Assembly: GCF_008123515.1 (NCBI RefSeq)
Contig: NZ_VSSR01000047.1
Location: 62,001 to 126,000 of the forward strand
Direction of reading: 5' to 3'
Length of the DNA: 64,000 bases
From: Bradyrhizobium cytisi
GTDB taxonomy: Bacteria > Pseudomonadota > Alphaproteobacteria > Rhizobiales > Xanthobacteraceae
Of this stretch, positions 40,604 through 50,100 are shown in pieces (the first letter of the stretch is position 1; every line of letters begins with the position of its first letter). A model generated the notes under the pieces. That model was given only the letters and a program-made list of their open reading frames with translations. It was not told the DNA's origin and ran no database searches. Made by a program: the position numbers and the translations under genes.

Positions 40604-42391
40604 TTATTTCTTGGCCGGCTGCTCTGACGTCGTCGAAGGCGGCGGGGCATTGTTCTGGTTGGTTTGTTCAGTTTGCGGGTTGGCGCCGGGCTGACTGGTG
40701 GACTGATTGTTGCTCTGGCTGTTGCTCTGGGCCGGGGCCTGGCCGGTGGTCTGGCCCGACGGGTGATTCGTATTAGCCTGGCCCGAGTTTGCCGGTTGGT
40801 TCTGCTGAGCCTGGCCGGTTGTGGACGGCTGGTTCTGCGGAGCCTGACCCGTGGTCTGGTTCTGCTGCGCCGGCGCGTTGCTCTCGCCGGTGGCTTGCCC
40901 GGTCGTGTTCTGCGGCGCCGACTGGTTATTTCCGCCCTGGCCAACGGTCGTCGACTGGCCCTGGGTAGCGCTGATCTGGTTGGATACGCCAAGCGCAGCG
41001 ACGGTGCGGGTATCGATCGAGCCGGTGGCCTGGAAACCTTCCTGTCTCTGGAACGTCATCAGCGCACGGCGTGTACCGGGTCCGAGGACGCCGTCCGCTT
41101 CGCCGGACAGCATGCCGCGTTCAATCAGGACACGCTGAACGATGCGGATCTCATCGGGGCTGAGATCCAGTGCGGCGAGGCCGCTGCTGCCACCGCTCGA
41201 GCCGCCGCGGTGGGCATAGTGTGTCCGCGGGCCGGCGGGAATAACGTCGACAATCCGGCGGCTGCGGTCGGTGACGACGATCTCGTCATCCACGACGAAG
41301 AAGCTGTCGTCGCGGTAGTCCGGATAGACGTCGATCAGCGCAGGATAATCCGAGACCGAAACCACGGAGATGTTCCGCGGCACGACCACGCCGGCATTGA
41401 CGCGGAAGTTGATCGCATTGTCGTTGACCCGCACGCGCTCGATATTGCGCGAGCTCAGCACCGACTGTTGCAGCTGCGTCTGCTGCTGCGCGCTCACCTG
41501 CACGCGGCCGGACATGCTCTGGGTGGCCCCGCCCGCTGTCTGCGCCTGGGCGTTGGCCTGTCCTTGCGTGTTGGCGCCGGTCGTTGTGCCCTGAGCGTTC
41601 TGGCTCTGGGCATTGCTGCCAGTGTTCGCGCCGGTGGTCGTCTTGCTCTGATCCTGCGCGTTCCTGTTCTGGGCGCCGCTCCTGGTGTTCGCGCCGGTCG
41701 TGGTGGTGGTCTGGCCCTGCGCATTCTTGCCTTGGGCATTCTTGCCCTGGGCATTCTTGTCTAGTGCGTTCTTGCCTTGCGCATTCTTGTTTTGCGCACT
41801 CTTATCCTGGGCATTGTCCCGGGCATTGGCGCCCGTGGTCGTGCTCTTGCTCTGCTCTGCGCCTTGCGACTGACGTGTGTGGTCGCGGTCGCTGCGGCTC
41901 TGTCCGACGGTCTGGTCCTTCTGTCCGCTCTTGTCGCTCTCGGACTTGGACTGATACGCGCGGTTGCGATCGCTGTGCGACTGACCGACCGTCTGCTCCT
42001 TGCCTTGCTTCTGGTGCTCGGATTGCGACTGACGCGAATTGTCGCGGTCGCGGCCCATGGTCTGCTTGTCGCCCTTGTCGGAGGCCCGGCTGCTCTCTTG
42101 CGCCGCAGAGGGCCCCTCGGCCCGGCCGCCGGCGCGGCCCTGCGTCATTCCTTGGTTGTGCGAGCCTTCGCTGTGCAAGGCGCCACCTGCACCGTGCGAC
42201 GTCGCGCCGCTGGGGCGTTCCGCAGCACCACCAGCACCACCGCTGGCGCTGCCGCCGGCTCCTCCGCCTGCGCTCATTCCGCCGCCGGCTCCTTCACGCA
42301 TGCCTTGCGCCGATCCTTGCACCGACGCCAGGCTGACGCCGGCCAGCAGCACCGCTGTAGTCAGCAGAAACTTGTTCTTTCCAATGGTCAT
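40604..42391 (-). CDS. Low-complexity secreted protein with DUF1236 and peptidoglycan-binding domain
   Basis: A 595-residue exported protein. After a signal peptide (about 1-27) come Gly/Ser-rich and then Gln/Asn/Ser/Lys-rich low-complexity stretches (residues 30-300), including NAQGKNAQ-type 5-residue repeats. A DUF1236 domain covers about 305-385 (RNIERVRVNDNAINFRVNAGVVVPRNI, DDSFFVVDDEIVVTDRSRRIVDVIP). A PG_binding_1 domain lies at about 405-465 (RIVQRVLIERGMLSGEADGVLGPGTRRAL). The tail is again Gln/Thr/Asn/Pro-rich with TTGQAPQNQ-type repeats. Probably binds peptidoglycan and is otherwise unstructured. Role unknown. Confidence 0.85.
   Translation of the reverse strand: MTIGKNKFLLTTAVLLAGVSLASVQGSAQGMREGAGGGMSAGGGAGGSASGGAGGAAERPSGATSHGAGGALHSEGSHNQGMTQGRAGGRAEGPSAAQESSRASDKGDKQTMGRDRDNSRQSQSEHQKQGKEQTVGQSHSDRNRAYQSKSESDKSGQKDQTVGQSRSDRDHTRQSQGAEQSKSTTTGANARDNAQDKSAQNKNAQGKNALDKNAQGKNAQGKNAQGQTTTTTGANTRSGAQNRNAQDQSKTTTGANTGSNAQSQNAQGTTTGANTQGQANAQAQTAGGATQSMSGRVQVSAQQQTQLQQSVLSSRNIERVRVNDNAINFRVNAGVVVPRNISVVSVSDYPALIDVYPDYRDDSFFVVDDEIVVTDRSRRIVDVIPAGPRTHYAHRGGSSGGSSGLAALDLSPDEIRIVQRVLIERGMLSGEADGVLGPGTRRALMTFQRQEGFQATGSIDTRTVAALGVSNQISATQGQSTTVGQGGNNQSAPQNTTGQATGESNAPAQQNQTTGQAPQNQPSTTGQAQQNQPANSGQANTNHPSGQTTGQAPAQSNSQSNNQSTSQPGANPQTEQTNQNNAPPPSTTSEQPAKK
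41712..41817 (-). repeat. 15-base tandem repeats coding NAQGK
   Basis: About seven imperfect copies of GCATTCTTGCCYTGG (plus strand) encode the NAQGK/NALDK/NAQNK units of the DUF1236 protein. The frame is held, so copy number can change without a frameshift. Confidence 0.7.
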
Positions 42392-42565
42392 CTCAATCTC
42401 CCTTCAGTCTCCCTGGGTTTGCTCCTTGGGTTTGCCTGGTTGCTGTTGCGCGGCTTCGTCGCGCCGCGACCGCTCGTGCTCTCTCCGTCGAAGCCGGAGG
42501 CATCGACCTGGTGTATGATATCGGGGGCTCAGCGGCCGGCGCCGGCCCCATCTTGCCGCTTCACA

Positions 42566-42967
42566 TCACCAACGATGGTAATAGAAGTGCCGTCGCGGGA
42601 ACGGTGCGCCGTAATAGGCGAAGGCCGGACGCACGACGCGGCGATAGCGGTAGCCGTAATAGGCCGGGGCATAACCAGTGCTGTAGTAGGTCGTGGTGTA
42701 GCCGCCCCAGGAATACGGCTCGTAGCCGCCGTAGTACGCCGGTGCGTAATCGCCGTCGTAATAGCGGGGGTATCCGTAGTAGCCGTAATCCGGACCATCC
42801 GCGTAAGCGGAAGAGGCCAGGCCGCCGAATATCGCGCCTGCAATCAATCCGCCTGCCAGCGCTGGACCGAAGCCGCCATGCCAGCGGGCTTCCGCGGGCG
42901 TTGGCGCTGCCACGGCGCTCAGGCCGAGCGTGCCGACGGTTGCCAGAACCACCGCGGTCTTCTTCAT
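42566..42967 (-). CDS. Small secreted Tyr/Gly-rich protein
   Basis: A 133-residue exported protein of unknown function. The signal peptide is MKKTAVVLATVGTLGLSAVAAPTPAEA. Next is a hydrophobic glycine-rich stretch (GGFGPALAGGLIAGAIFGGLASSAYA) and then repeated Tyr/Gly/Pro segments (YYGYPRYYDGDYAPAYYGGYEP) ending in an Arg/Tyr/His tail. ATG 42967 follows GGGAGGAAAG. This type is frequent in rhizobial genomes. The 42968-43250 space downstream of the next gene holds no gene. Confidence 0.78.
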   Translation of the reverse strand: MKKTAVVLATVGTLGLSAVAAPTPAEARWHGGFGPALAGGLIAGAIFGGLASSAYADGPDYGYYGYPRYYDGDYAPAYYGGYEPYSWGGYTTTYYSTGYAPAYYGYRYRRVVRPAFAYYGAPFPRRHFYYHRW

Positions 42968-43250
42968 GTGCTTTCCTCCCGGTTGGTGTTGTAATGTCGT
43001 GCCAACATCAACGACGGGCAAAAGTTGCAAGCGCAGGTTCGGGAGAGACAAAGAGTCATGAAGATAAATGCGCGTTCATTTCGATGGTTGCGCGTCTCCC
43101 CATGGCGGCTTTGCAGGTGATCGCGATGGCTGACGAGATAGGCGCGTTCCAATGTTCCGCATTCGCGGATCGCGTCACGCTTGTTCCCCTGACTGCGACG
43201 GTTTAGCGCAGGCGAAAGGTCGCTGGCGTGTCCCCTCGAATCGGCAGGAC

Positions 43251-44924
43251 TCAGCGATTGGCCGGTTCGGTCGTCGTATCCTGCTCGCGCTCGCCCTTCA
43301 GGACCTGTCCGTTCTGCCTGAGCGTCAATGCCACGATCTTGCCGCCGCTATCACGGGCAAAATCGATCTCCGCGCCGACCGATTCGGCGACGAAGATATC
43401 CGGCTCGACCGGCGCGAGCTTGAGTGGCCGCTGGTTGGTTCCCTGCACAGAGAGCTGTGCATCGGCGACGAAGATGCGCAGCCCGAATTTCGGCGTCAGC
43501 GGATAGAGTCCGACATAGTCCGGGAGTTGCGCGTCGGTTGGCATCCACTTGCTCGCCGTCGCCGGAAGCGGATCAATGCGTTTGGCCTCGACTGCGCCTC
43601 CGCCCTGAAACCAGGTGAATCCATAGGTTCCGTCCGCTTTGCGCTTGGGCCGCAACACCGCGTCAAATTTGTGCGGATAGAAATCGCCGGCGCTGTCATA
43701 GCCCATCTCGAATTCGCTCTGACCGTCGGCCTGGATGGTCAGGCCGCTGTCCTTGTGCCGCAATTCGATGCCGAGGCCGCCCCGCAGGCGATACTTGCCC
43801 ACCAGCGCGTCGATCAGCTTGGCATCGGCTGTTGTCGCGGTGCGCGGTTCGCCGGCCGAGCGTGAGGGGTCCAGCAGATGCAATCCGAATTGTCCGAGGC
43901 CGCCGAGCGTGACCAGGGACGTATCGCTCAGCAGGACCACGGCGCGCTTCGCGTTACGATCGAATCCCACAAAGGACGAGTAGCCGCCGGTCGCACCTTC
44001 GTGGGTGGCTATGGTGTGTCGGTTCATGACGAGCAGATTCCAGTTCATGCCCATGCGGTGTCCGTCGACATACGCAACCTCTTGCTGTGTCAGCGTCAGC
44101 GCCGGCGTGATCGCGCTGTCGCGGGTGCCGAGCTCGCCTTCCATGTAGCGCAACATGTCCGCGAGCGTCGCGCGCACCCCTCCGACGCCGGCCATGTCGG
44201 GATGAAAATCCCAAGGCGGTGCGGTCTCGCCGTTGGGATAATGGCCTTGCGCCAGATGCACCTGCAGCGGGCGCGTGGCCACGTAGGTCTCGTTCATGCC
44301 GAGCGGACCGAGCAGGCGTTCGCGAAGCAGCGTCTCGTAATCCTTGCCCGCGCGTTTGGCGAGCGCATAGGACAGGACGATCATCGCGGGATTCGAATAT
44401 TCCCATTTCGAGCCCGGCTCGCGCGTCAGCTTGATCGCGGCCAGAGTGTCGACCAGGTCGCGCTCGGTTGCGCCGGCATAGGGATTGCTGGGGTCCGGCG
44501 GGTGATAGTCGGGGAGGTTCGCAGGAATGCCCGACGTGTGCGTCACGATTTCGCCGACGGTGATCTCGTGGCCGTTGAATGACGGCACGCTTGTGCCCGG
44601 AGGCAAAAGCTTCGCGATCGGATCGTCGAGCGCGATGTCATGCGTTGCGATCAGCTCGGCGAGCAGCGCCGCGGTCATGGTCTTGGTGACGGAGCCGATT
44701 TCGAAGGCCGTGTGTTCGTCAAAGGAGCGCGCGGATTTGGGACCGGCGCAGACGTAAGCTGTCGCGACGATCCCGTTGTCGATCACGCCGGCCGCAACAC
44801 AGGCGCCGGTACGATCGCCGCTGAAGCGCTGCGACAGCGCGGCCTTCAGATCGCTATCGCTGATGGCGAACGCGGGCGAGGTGCCGAGCACGACCGCCAA
44901 AACAAGCCAGAACCAGACCTTCAT
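43251..44924 (-). CDS. Serine beta-lactamase-like hydrolase with C-terminal domain
   Basis: A 557-residue exported protein. After a signal peptide (about 1-20) the class C beta-lactamase/penicillin-binding-protein fold at about 25-370 carries catalytic Ser78 and Lys81 (SVTK), and Tyr176-Ser177-Asn178 (YSN), while HEGATGG near residue 345 replaces the KTG-type triad. The remaining ~180 residues form a separate beta-rich domain seen in many such enzymes. The family covers D-alanyl-D-alanine endopeptidases, esterases and beta-lactamases; a true antibiotic resistance role is not implied. ATG 44924 gives the signal peptide. Divergent from the TetR gene is not the case: both are on the same strand, 126 bases apart. 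Confidence 0.85.
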   Translation of the reverse strand: MKVWFWLVLAVVLGTSPAFAISDSDLKAALSQRFSGDRTGACVAAGVIDNGIVATAYVCAGPKSARSFDEHTAFEIGSVTKTMTAALLAELIATHDIALDDPIAKLLPPGTSVPSFNGHEITVGEIVTHTSGIPANLPDYHPPDPSNPYAGATERDLVDTLAAIKLTREPGSKWEYSNPAMIVLSYALAKRAGKDYETLLRERLLGPLGMNETYVATRPLQVHLAQGHYPNGETAPPWDFHPDMAGVGGVRATLADMLRYMEGELGTRDSAITPALTLTQQEVAYVDGHRMGMNWNLLVMNRHTIATHEGATGGYSSFVGFDRNAKRAVVLLSDTSLVTLGGLGQFGLHLLDPSRSAGEPRTATTADAKLIDALVGKYRLRGGLGIELRHKDSGLTIQADGQSEFEMGYDSAGDFYPHKFDAVLRPKRKADGTYGFTWFQGGGAVEAKRIDPLPATASKWMPTDAQLPDYVGLYPLTPKFGLRIFVADAQLSVQGTNQRPLKLAPVEPDIFVAESVGAEIDFARDSGGKIVALTLRQNGQVLKGEREQDTTTEPANR

Positions 44925-45050
44925 GGTGTCTCGCGACCTCGACTTGCAGGCATGCCGCCATCGCTTAATGCTACTGATCGTAACGCTACAGTCGTGCGTT
45001 TTCAGCGTCAAGCTGTCCGCAACGCATAATACGGCCTCTCCTTTTATTAT

Positions 45051-45671
45051 TTATGAGCTGCTGTCCGACGCCAGTCCCGTCCTGCGTCGCAAATCCGTGA
45101 TCGCGCGCAAGAAGCTGTCGGCCGGCGTCGTCTCCGGATCGATCAGCCGGTGCAGGCGGAAGCCGTCCTCCAGCGCCAGCACGACGGAAGCCATCCAGGG
45201 CGGGTTCAGCGTGTCGCCCTTCGCATTGTCTTTCAACGTCGCCTCGACGATGTCGGCGATCAGCTTGCGCCGCGCGCGCAGGCGCTTGGCGAGCTCGGGC
45301 CGGCGCTTCTCGGCGCGCGCGACGAACAGGATCATCTCCATGTGCAGCAGCGGCGAGCGGCCGAGGGGATCCTGTCGGGTGCGGTCCATTGCCTTCAGCG
45401 CTGCAATGAAGTCGTCGAGATTGTTGTGTTGCGCAAGGATCTCCATGTTGCGCCGGATCGATTGCTCGACGTGGTCCTCGAGCATGGCGATGATCAATTC
45501 GTCCTTGCTTTTGAAGTTCGAATAGAATGCGCCGCGGGTGAAGCCGGCTTCCACCGCGATCGCCTCGATGCTGGCGCCGCCGATGCCGTCTTGCTCGAAC
45601 ACCCGCGCGGCCGCCTCGAACAGCTTGTCGCGCGTGTCGTCCCTGGTCGGCCTGGTTCTCACCCTTGACAT
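45051..45671 (-). CDS. TetR/AcrR family transcriptional regulator
   Basis: A 206-residue regulator. The N-terminal helix-turn-helix domain at about 10-60 is clear (LFEAAARVFEQDGIGGASIEAIAVEAGFTRGAFYSNFKSKDELI). The C-terminal ligand domain has the usual helices. Divergent from a cytochrome P450 gene, with a perfect palindrome between them at 45695-45720, only 23 bases before this gene. It most likely represses itself and the P450 until a ligand, perhaps the P450 substrate or an inducer like it, releases it. Confidence 0.92.
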   Translation of the reverse strand: MSRVRTRPTRDDTRDKLFEAAARVFEQDGIGGASIEAIAVEAGFTRGAFYSNFKSKDELIIAMLEDHVEQSIRRNMEILAQHNNLDDFIAALKAMDRTRQDPLGRSPLLHMEMILFVARAEKRRPELAKRLRARRKLIADIVEATLKDNAKGDTLNPPWMASVVLALEDGFRLHRLIDPETTPADSFLRAITDLRRRTGLASDSSS

Positions 45672-45694
45672 CGGGCCAGTTTAGGGCAGAATGC

Positions 45695-45720
45695 AACTCG
45701 ATACAACAATGTATCGAGTT
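45695..45720. promoter_or_regulatory. Perfect palindromic operator, TetR type
   Basis: AACTCGATACA (45695-45705) and TGTATCGAGTT (45710-45720) are exact reverse complements around a four-base spacer. It lies between the divergent TetR and P450 genes, and its size fits a TetR dimer site (or two dimers). Confidence 0.75.
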
Positions 45721-45801
45721 GAAAATTAACAGGGATGGTTACGCCGGGCGTGGGGCAGCCTCGCGTATTCGTGTCATGCGGCAACCGATGTGAGGTCCAC
45801 C

Positions 45802-47034
45802 ATGAACGAGCAAGTGCAAGACGTCGCGAGCGATCCGCTGTTCAATCCGTTGGCGCCGGACTTCATCCGCAATCCCTATCCGTATTACGACCGGCTGCGC
45901 ACGATCGATCCGATCCACGAGACGCCGTTCGGCCAGTTCGTCGCCAGCCGTCACGCCGACGTCAGCCTCGTCATGCGCGACAAGCGTTTCGGCAAGGATT
46001 TCGTCGAGCGCACGACGCGCCGCTACGGCCCCGAGATCATGAACGAGCCGGTGTTCCGCAGCATGAGCTGCTGGATGCTGCAGGCCGATCCGCCCGACCA
46101 CACCCGCCTGCGCGGCCTCGTCGTGAAGGCGTTCACCGCCCGCCGCGTCGAGGACATGCGGCCTCGCATTCAGGAGATCGTCGACCGGACCATCGACGCC
46201 GTGATCGACCGCGGCCACATGGACCTGATCGAGGATTTCGCCTTCCGCCTGCCCGTGACCATCATCTGCGATATGCTCGGCATTCCCGAGGATCATCGCG
46301 AGGTCTTCTACAAGAGCTCACGCGACGGCGGACGGCTGCTCGATCCGGTGCCGATGACGCCCGAGGAGATCGCGAAGGGCAACGCCGCCAACATGATGGC
46401 GCAAATGTACTTCCAGCAGCTGTTCGAGTTGCGCCGCCGCAGTCCCGCCGACGATCTTACCACCCAACTGGTGCAGGCCGAGGAAGACGGCAACAAGCTC
46501 ACCAACGAGGAACTGACGGCCAACATCATCCTGCTGTTCGGCGCCGGCCACGAGACCACCGTCAATCTGATCGGCAACGGCCTGCTGGCGCTCCATCGCA
46601 ATCCGGACCAGCTCGCGCTCTTGAAGGCGCGGCCGGACCTGATCACCAACGCGATCGAGGAATTCTTGCGCTACGATTCGTCGGTGCAGATGACCGGGCG
46701 CGTCGCGCTGGAGGAGATCGACGATCTCGGCGGCAAGCGGATCCCGAAGGGGGAGAGCGTGCTCTGCCTGCTCGGCTCGGCTAATCACGATCCGGCGGTC
46801 TATCTCGATCGGCCTGATAGGCTCGACATCACCCGGCCGAACGTCCGGCCGCTGTCGTTCGGCGGTGGCATCCATTTCTGCCTGGGGGCCCAATTGGCGC
46901 GCATCGAGGCCGAGATTGCCATTGCGACGCTGCTGCGGCGGCTGCCCGATCTGCGCATCGACGACGTCGAGAACCCGGCATGGCGGCCGACCTTCGTGCT
47001 GCGGGGCCTGAAGCAGCTGCCGGCGAGCTGGTGA
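45802..47034 (+). CDS. Cytochrome P450
   Basis: A 410-residue soluble bacterial P450 monooxygenase. The haem-binding loop FGGGIHFCLGAQLAR has Cys360 as the haem ligand; the I-helix motif AGHETT is at 248-253, and the ExxR is Glu287-Arg290 (EFLR). These are complete, so it should be active with a ferredoxin and reductase encoded elsewhere. It likely hydroxylates a lipid, terpene or aromatic substrate, not inferable here. ATG 45802 follows TGAGGTCC; the frame opens 12 bases earlier. Regulation by the divergent TetR through the palindrome at 45695 is likely. Confidence 0.94.
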   Translation: MNEQVQDVASDPLFNPLAPDFIRNPYPYYDRLRTIDPIHETPFGQFVASRHADVSLVMRDKRFGKDFVERTTRRYGPEIMNEPVFRSMSCWMLQADPPDHTRLRGLVVKAFTARRVEDMRPRIQEIVDRTIDAVIDRGHMDLIEDFAFRLPVTIICDMLGIPEDHREVFYKSSRDGGRLLDPVPMTPEEIAKGNAANMMAQMYFQQLFELRRRSPADDLTTQLVQAEEDGNKLTNEELTANIILLFGAGHETTVNLIGNGLLALHRNPDQLALLKARPDLITNAIEEFLRYDSSVQMTGRVALEEIDDLGGKRIPKGESVLCLLGSANHDPAVYLDRPDRLDITRPNVRPLSFGGGIHFCLGAQLARIEAEIAIATLLRRLPDLRIDDVENPAWRPTFVLRGLKQLPASW

Positions 47035-47089
47035 GCCGGGGCGCGCATTAACCTCCGCGCGCAACAGTCGCTGTGACTTCGCCACACTT

Positions 47090-47104
47090 CCCCTTATATA
47101 GGGG
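47090..47104 (+). promoter_or_regulatory. CCCCT-TATAT-AGGGG near-palindrome
   Basis: CCCCTTATATAGGGG lies about 75 bases before the AsmA start. Possibly a promoter or operator element; alternatively chance. Confidence 0.25.
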
Positions 47105-47178
47105 CAGTTCCGGTGCGCCTGAAGCTTGGTTGTAGGCTTGGGTTTGACCCGGGTGCCGGCTTGGCCGAGGGGAGACCC

Positions 47179-50100
47179 GTGCAGACGACGCTGCTCGGAT
47201 TGGCGATTGCCTTTATCTTAGCGCTGCTGGCCGCGCTGATCGGGCCGTATTTCGTCGACTGGAACCAGTTCAGGCCCCAGTTTGAGGCGAAGGCGAGCCA
47301 GATCATCGGCGTGCCGGTGCGCGTGGCGGGCGAGCTCGATGCGCGGCTCTTGCCGGCGCCGACGCTGCGGCTGCGCTCGGTCAGCTTCGGCGGCAACAAC
47401 GATCTCGGCCGGCTGCGTGCGGACAAGCTCGACGTCGAGTTCAGCCTGAGCTCGCTGATGCGCGGCGAATGGCGCGCCACCGAGCTTTCGATCGGCGGCA
47501 TGGCGGTGGATCTCGGCCTCGACGCCAAGGGCAAGGTCGAGTTGCCGTCTATCGCAAGCGGCACCTTCAATCTCGCTTCGCTCGCCATCGAGCGGCTGAA
47601 CCTCACCGGCCGCATCGCGCTTCATGACGCTGCCAGCCGCTCGACGCTCGAGCTCAACGACATCGCTTTCTCCGGCGACGTGCGCTCGCTCGCGGGCTCC
47701 GTGCGTGGCGACGGCAATTTCACCGCCGCAGGCGTGCGCTACCCGTTCCGCGTCTCCTCCGGCCCGAGCCCCGACGGCAGCGCCACCCGTCTTCACCTCA
47801 ACATCGATCCCGGCGAGCGTGCCATCCTGGCCGATCTCGAAGGCGTGCTTGCCTTCGACAACCGCCAGCCGAAATTCGACGGGGTGCTGACGCTGGCTGT
47901 GCCGCCGACGAAGAAGCCGGGCGAGGCGGGACCGACACCTTGGAAGCTCGCCGCGAAACTCAAGGCCGATCCGGCTGGCGCCAGGTTCGACCAGGTCGAT
48001 GCGAGCTTTGGCCCCGAGGACACCGCGCTGAAGCTCGGCGGCGTCGGCGATCTCAGGTTTGGCGCCTCGCCGCTGCTGCGCGCGGTGCTGTCGGCGCGGC
48101 AGGTCGATGCTGACAAGCTCGCCGGCCGGAACGACGCCGAGCCGCTGCGCATCCTGCCGAGCTTGCGCGCCGCTCTCGCCGCGATCCCGCAGGCGCCGAT
48201 CCCGGCGCAGATCGAGTTCAACTCCGACCAGATCATGCTGGGCGGCCGTCCGCTCCAGAACATCACGGCCGAGCTGCAGACCGACGGCCGGTCCTGGACC
48301 TTCCAGCGGCTCGAGCTGCGCGCACCCGGCATGACGCAGTTGTCGCTCAACGGCGCCGCGCCCGGTGCCGACAGTTTTAGCGGCCACCTCAGCGTCGAGT
48401 CCTCCGATCCCGATACGCTGGTGGCCTGGCTCCAGGGCCGCAGCGAGGTCAACCGCCGCAGCACGCGGCCGCTGCGCCTTGCCGGCGACGTGACGATCGC
48501 CGCCAATCGTCTCGCCATCGACAAACTGAAAGCCGACATCGAAGGCGGCGCGGTCGAGGGCCGCATTGCCTTCGCGCAGACGGGCGCCAGCAAAGGCTCG
48601 CGGATCGATGCCGATCTCAAGGCCGACCGTCTCGATCTCGATGCCGCCGCGAGTTTTGTCCGCGCGTTCGCCGGGCCGCAGGGCGAATGGCCGGAGGAGG
48701 CTAAGCTTTCGCTTGATGTGGGGCGCGCGATCTCGGCCGGCCAGGAGTTGCGGCCGTTCGCGGCCAGGCTTGGCTACGGTCCGGCCTCGCTATCACTGGA
48801 GCAGTTGCGCTTCGGCCAGGCCAGCGGCGTGACCACGGAGGCGAGCGGCAGTTTCGATCGCACCAGGGCCACCGGCAAGCTCGCGCTGAAATCATCCGCC
48901 AATTCGCTGAGCGATCTCACCGCGCTGCTGGAGCCGATCGCGCCTGCGCTGCGTGCACGCTTCGACGCGATCGCACCGCTGCCGGGCGCAACCCGCCTGA
49001 AGCTCGACCTCAGCCTCGACAAGAACGCCGAACATGCCGATCGCAGCGAGGCCCGCGCCGTGCTCGACCTCGATGCGCCGCAGCTCAAGGCCACCGCGAC
49101 GCTCGCCGCGCAGCCGCCGGTGGCGGCGGTCAACGGCATCGACATCGAAAAATTGCGCAACAGCGACTTCACGCTGGAGTCGAAACTGTCATCGCCGCAG
49201 GCCGCTTCGCTGACGGCGCTGCTCGGTCTCGATCGCTTGGTCGCGGCAGGCGAGGGCGCCTCGCAGATCGAAGCCAGACTGAGCGGCGCGTGGCGCCGGC
49301 CGTTGCAACTGAACGCCAAAATCAGCGGCGGCGGGCTGGATGCGGATGCGCAAGGCAGCGTCGAATTGTCGGCGCCGGAGCCGAAGGCCAGCGTCAATCT
49401 GCGCGTGCGCAACGCCAATCTGGCGCCGCTGTTCGGGGCCAGCCCGGCCGACAAATCGGCCCGGAACGTGAGCCTGTCCTCCCGCGTCGGGTTATCGGGC
49501 AATCGCCTGACATTCGACGATCTCGACGGCACCGCTTCCGGCTCGCATCTGCGCGGCCATCTCGTCATGACGCTCGATCAGGAGAAGAACGTTGACGGCG
49601 AGGTCGGGCTCGATACGCTCGATCTGGCGCCTGCGCTCGCGCTTGCCGTCGGCGCGGCCGGACGTGACGCGGGCGAGCCGCTGAGTGCAGGTCTCGTCAG
49701 CGGCTGGCGCGGCCGCATCGCGTTCCAGGCCTTGCGTGGTAGCCTGCCTGGTGGAATCGAGATGCGTCCGTTCAGCGGCACGATTCGGAGCGACGGTCAG
49801 TCGCTCGCGCTCGATGCACTCAAGGGCGGCGTCGGCGGTGGCGAGATGACGGCAAGTCTCGATGCGCGCAATGGCGCCAACGGGCTGGCGCTGAACGCAC
49901 GTCTCGATCTCACCAATGTCGACGCGGCCTCGCTGCGCTACCGCGATCTCGCTCTGCCCAAGGGGCGCGCCTCGGTGCAGATGACGCTGACGAGCCAGGG
50001 CCGCAGCGTCTCGGCGCTGACCGGCGCGCTCGCCGGCAGCGGCACGGTGACGCTGGACGCGGCCGAGATCAGCGGGCTCAATCCGCGCGCCTTCGAGCTC

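Noticed and set aside
41712-41817. Tandem units that might suggest a CRISPR array
   Set aside because: Units are contiguous, 15 bases and in a coding frame, with no spacers.
42968-43250. Space between the small Tyr-rich gene and the beta-lactamase-like gene
   Set aside because: No start with a ribosome site gives a family-like protein; no RNA structure is clear.
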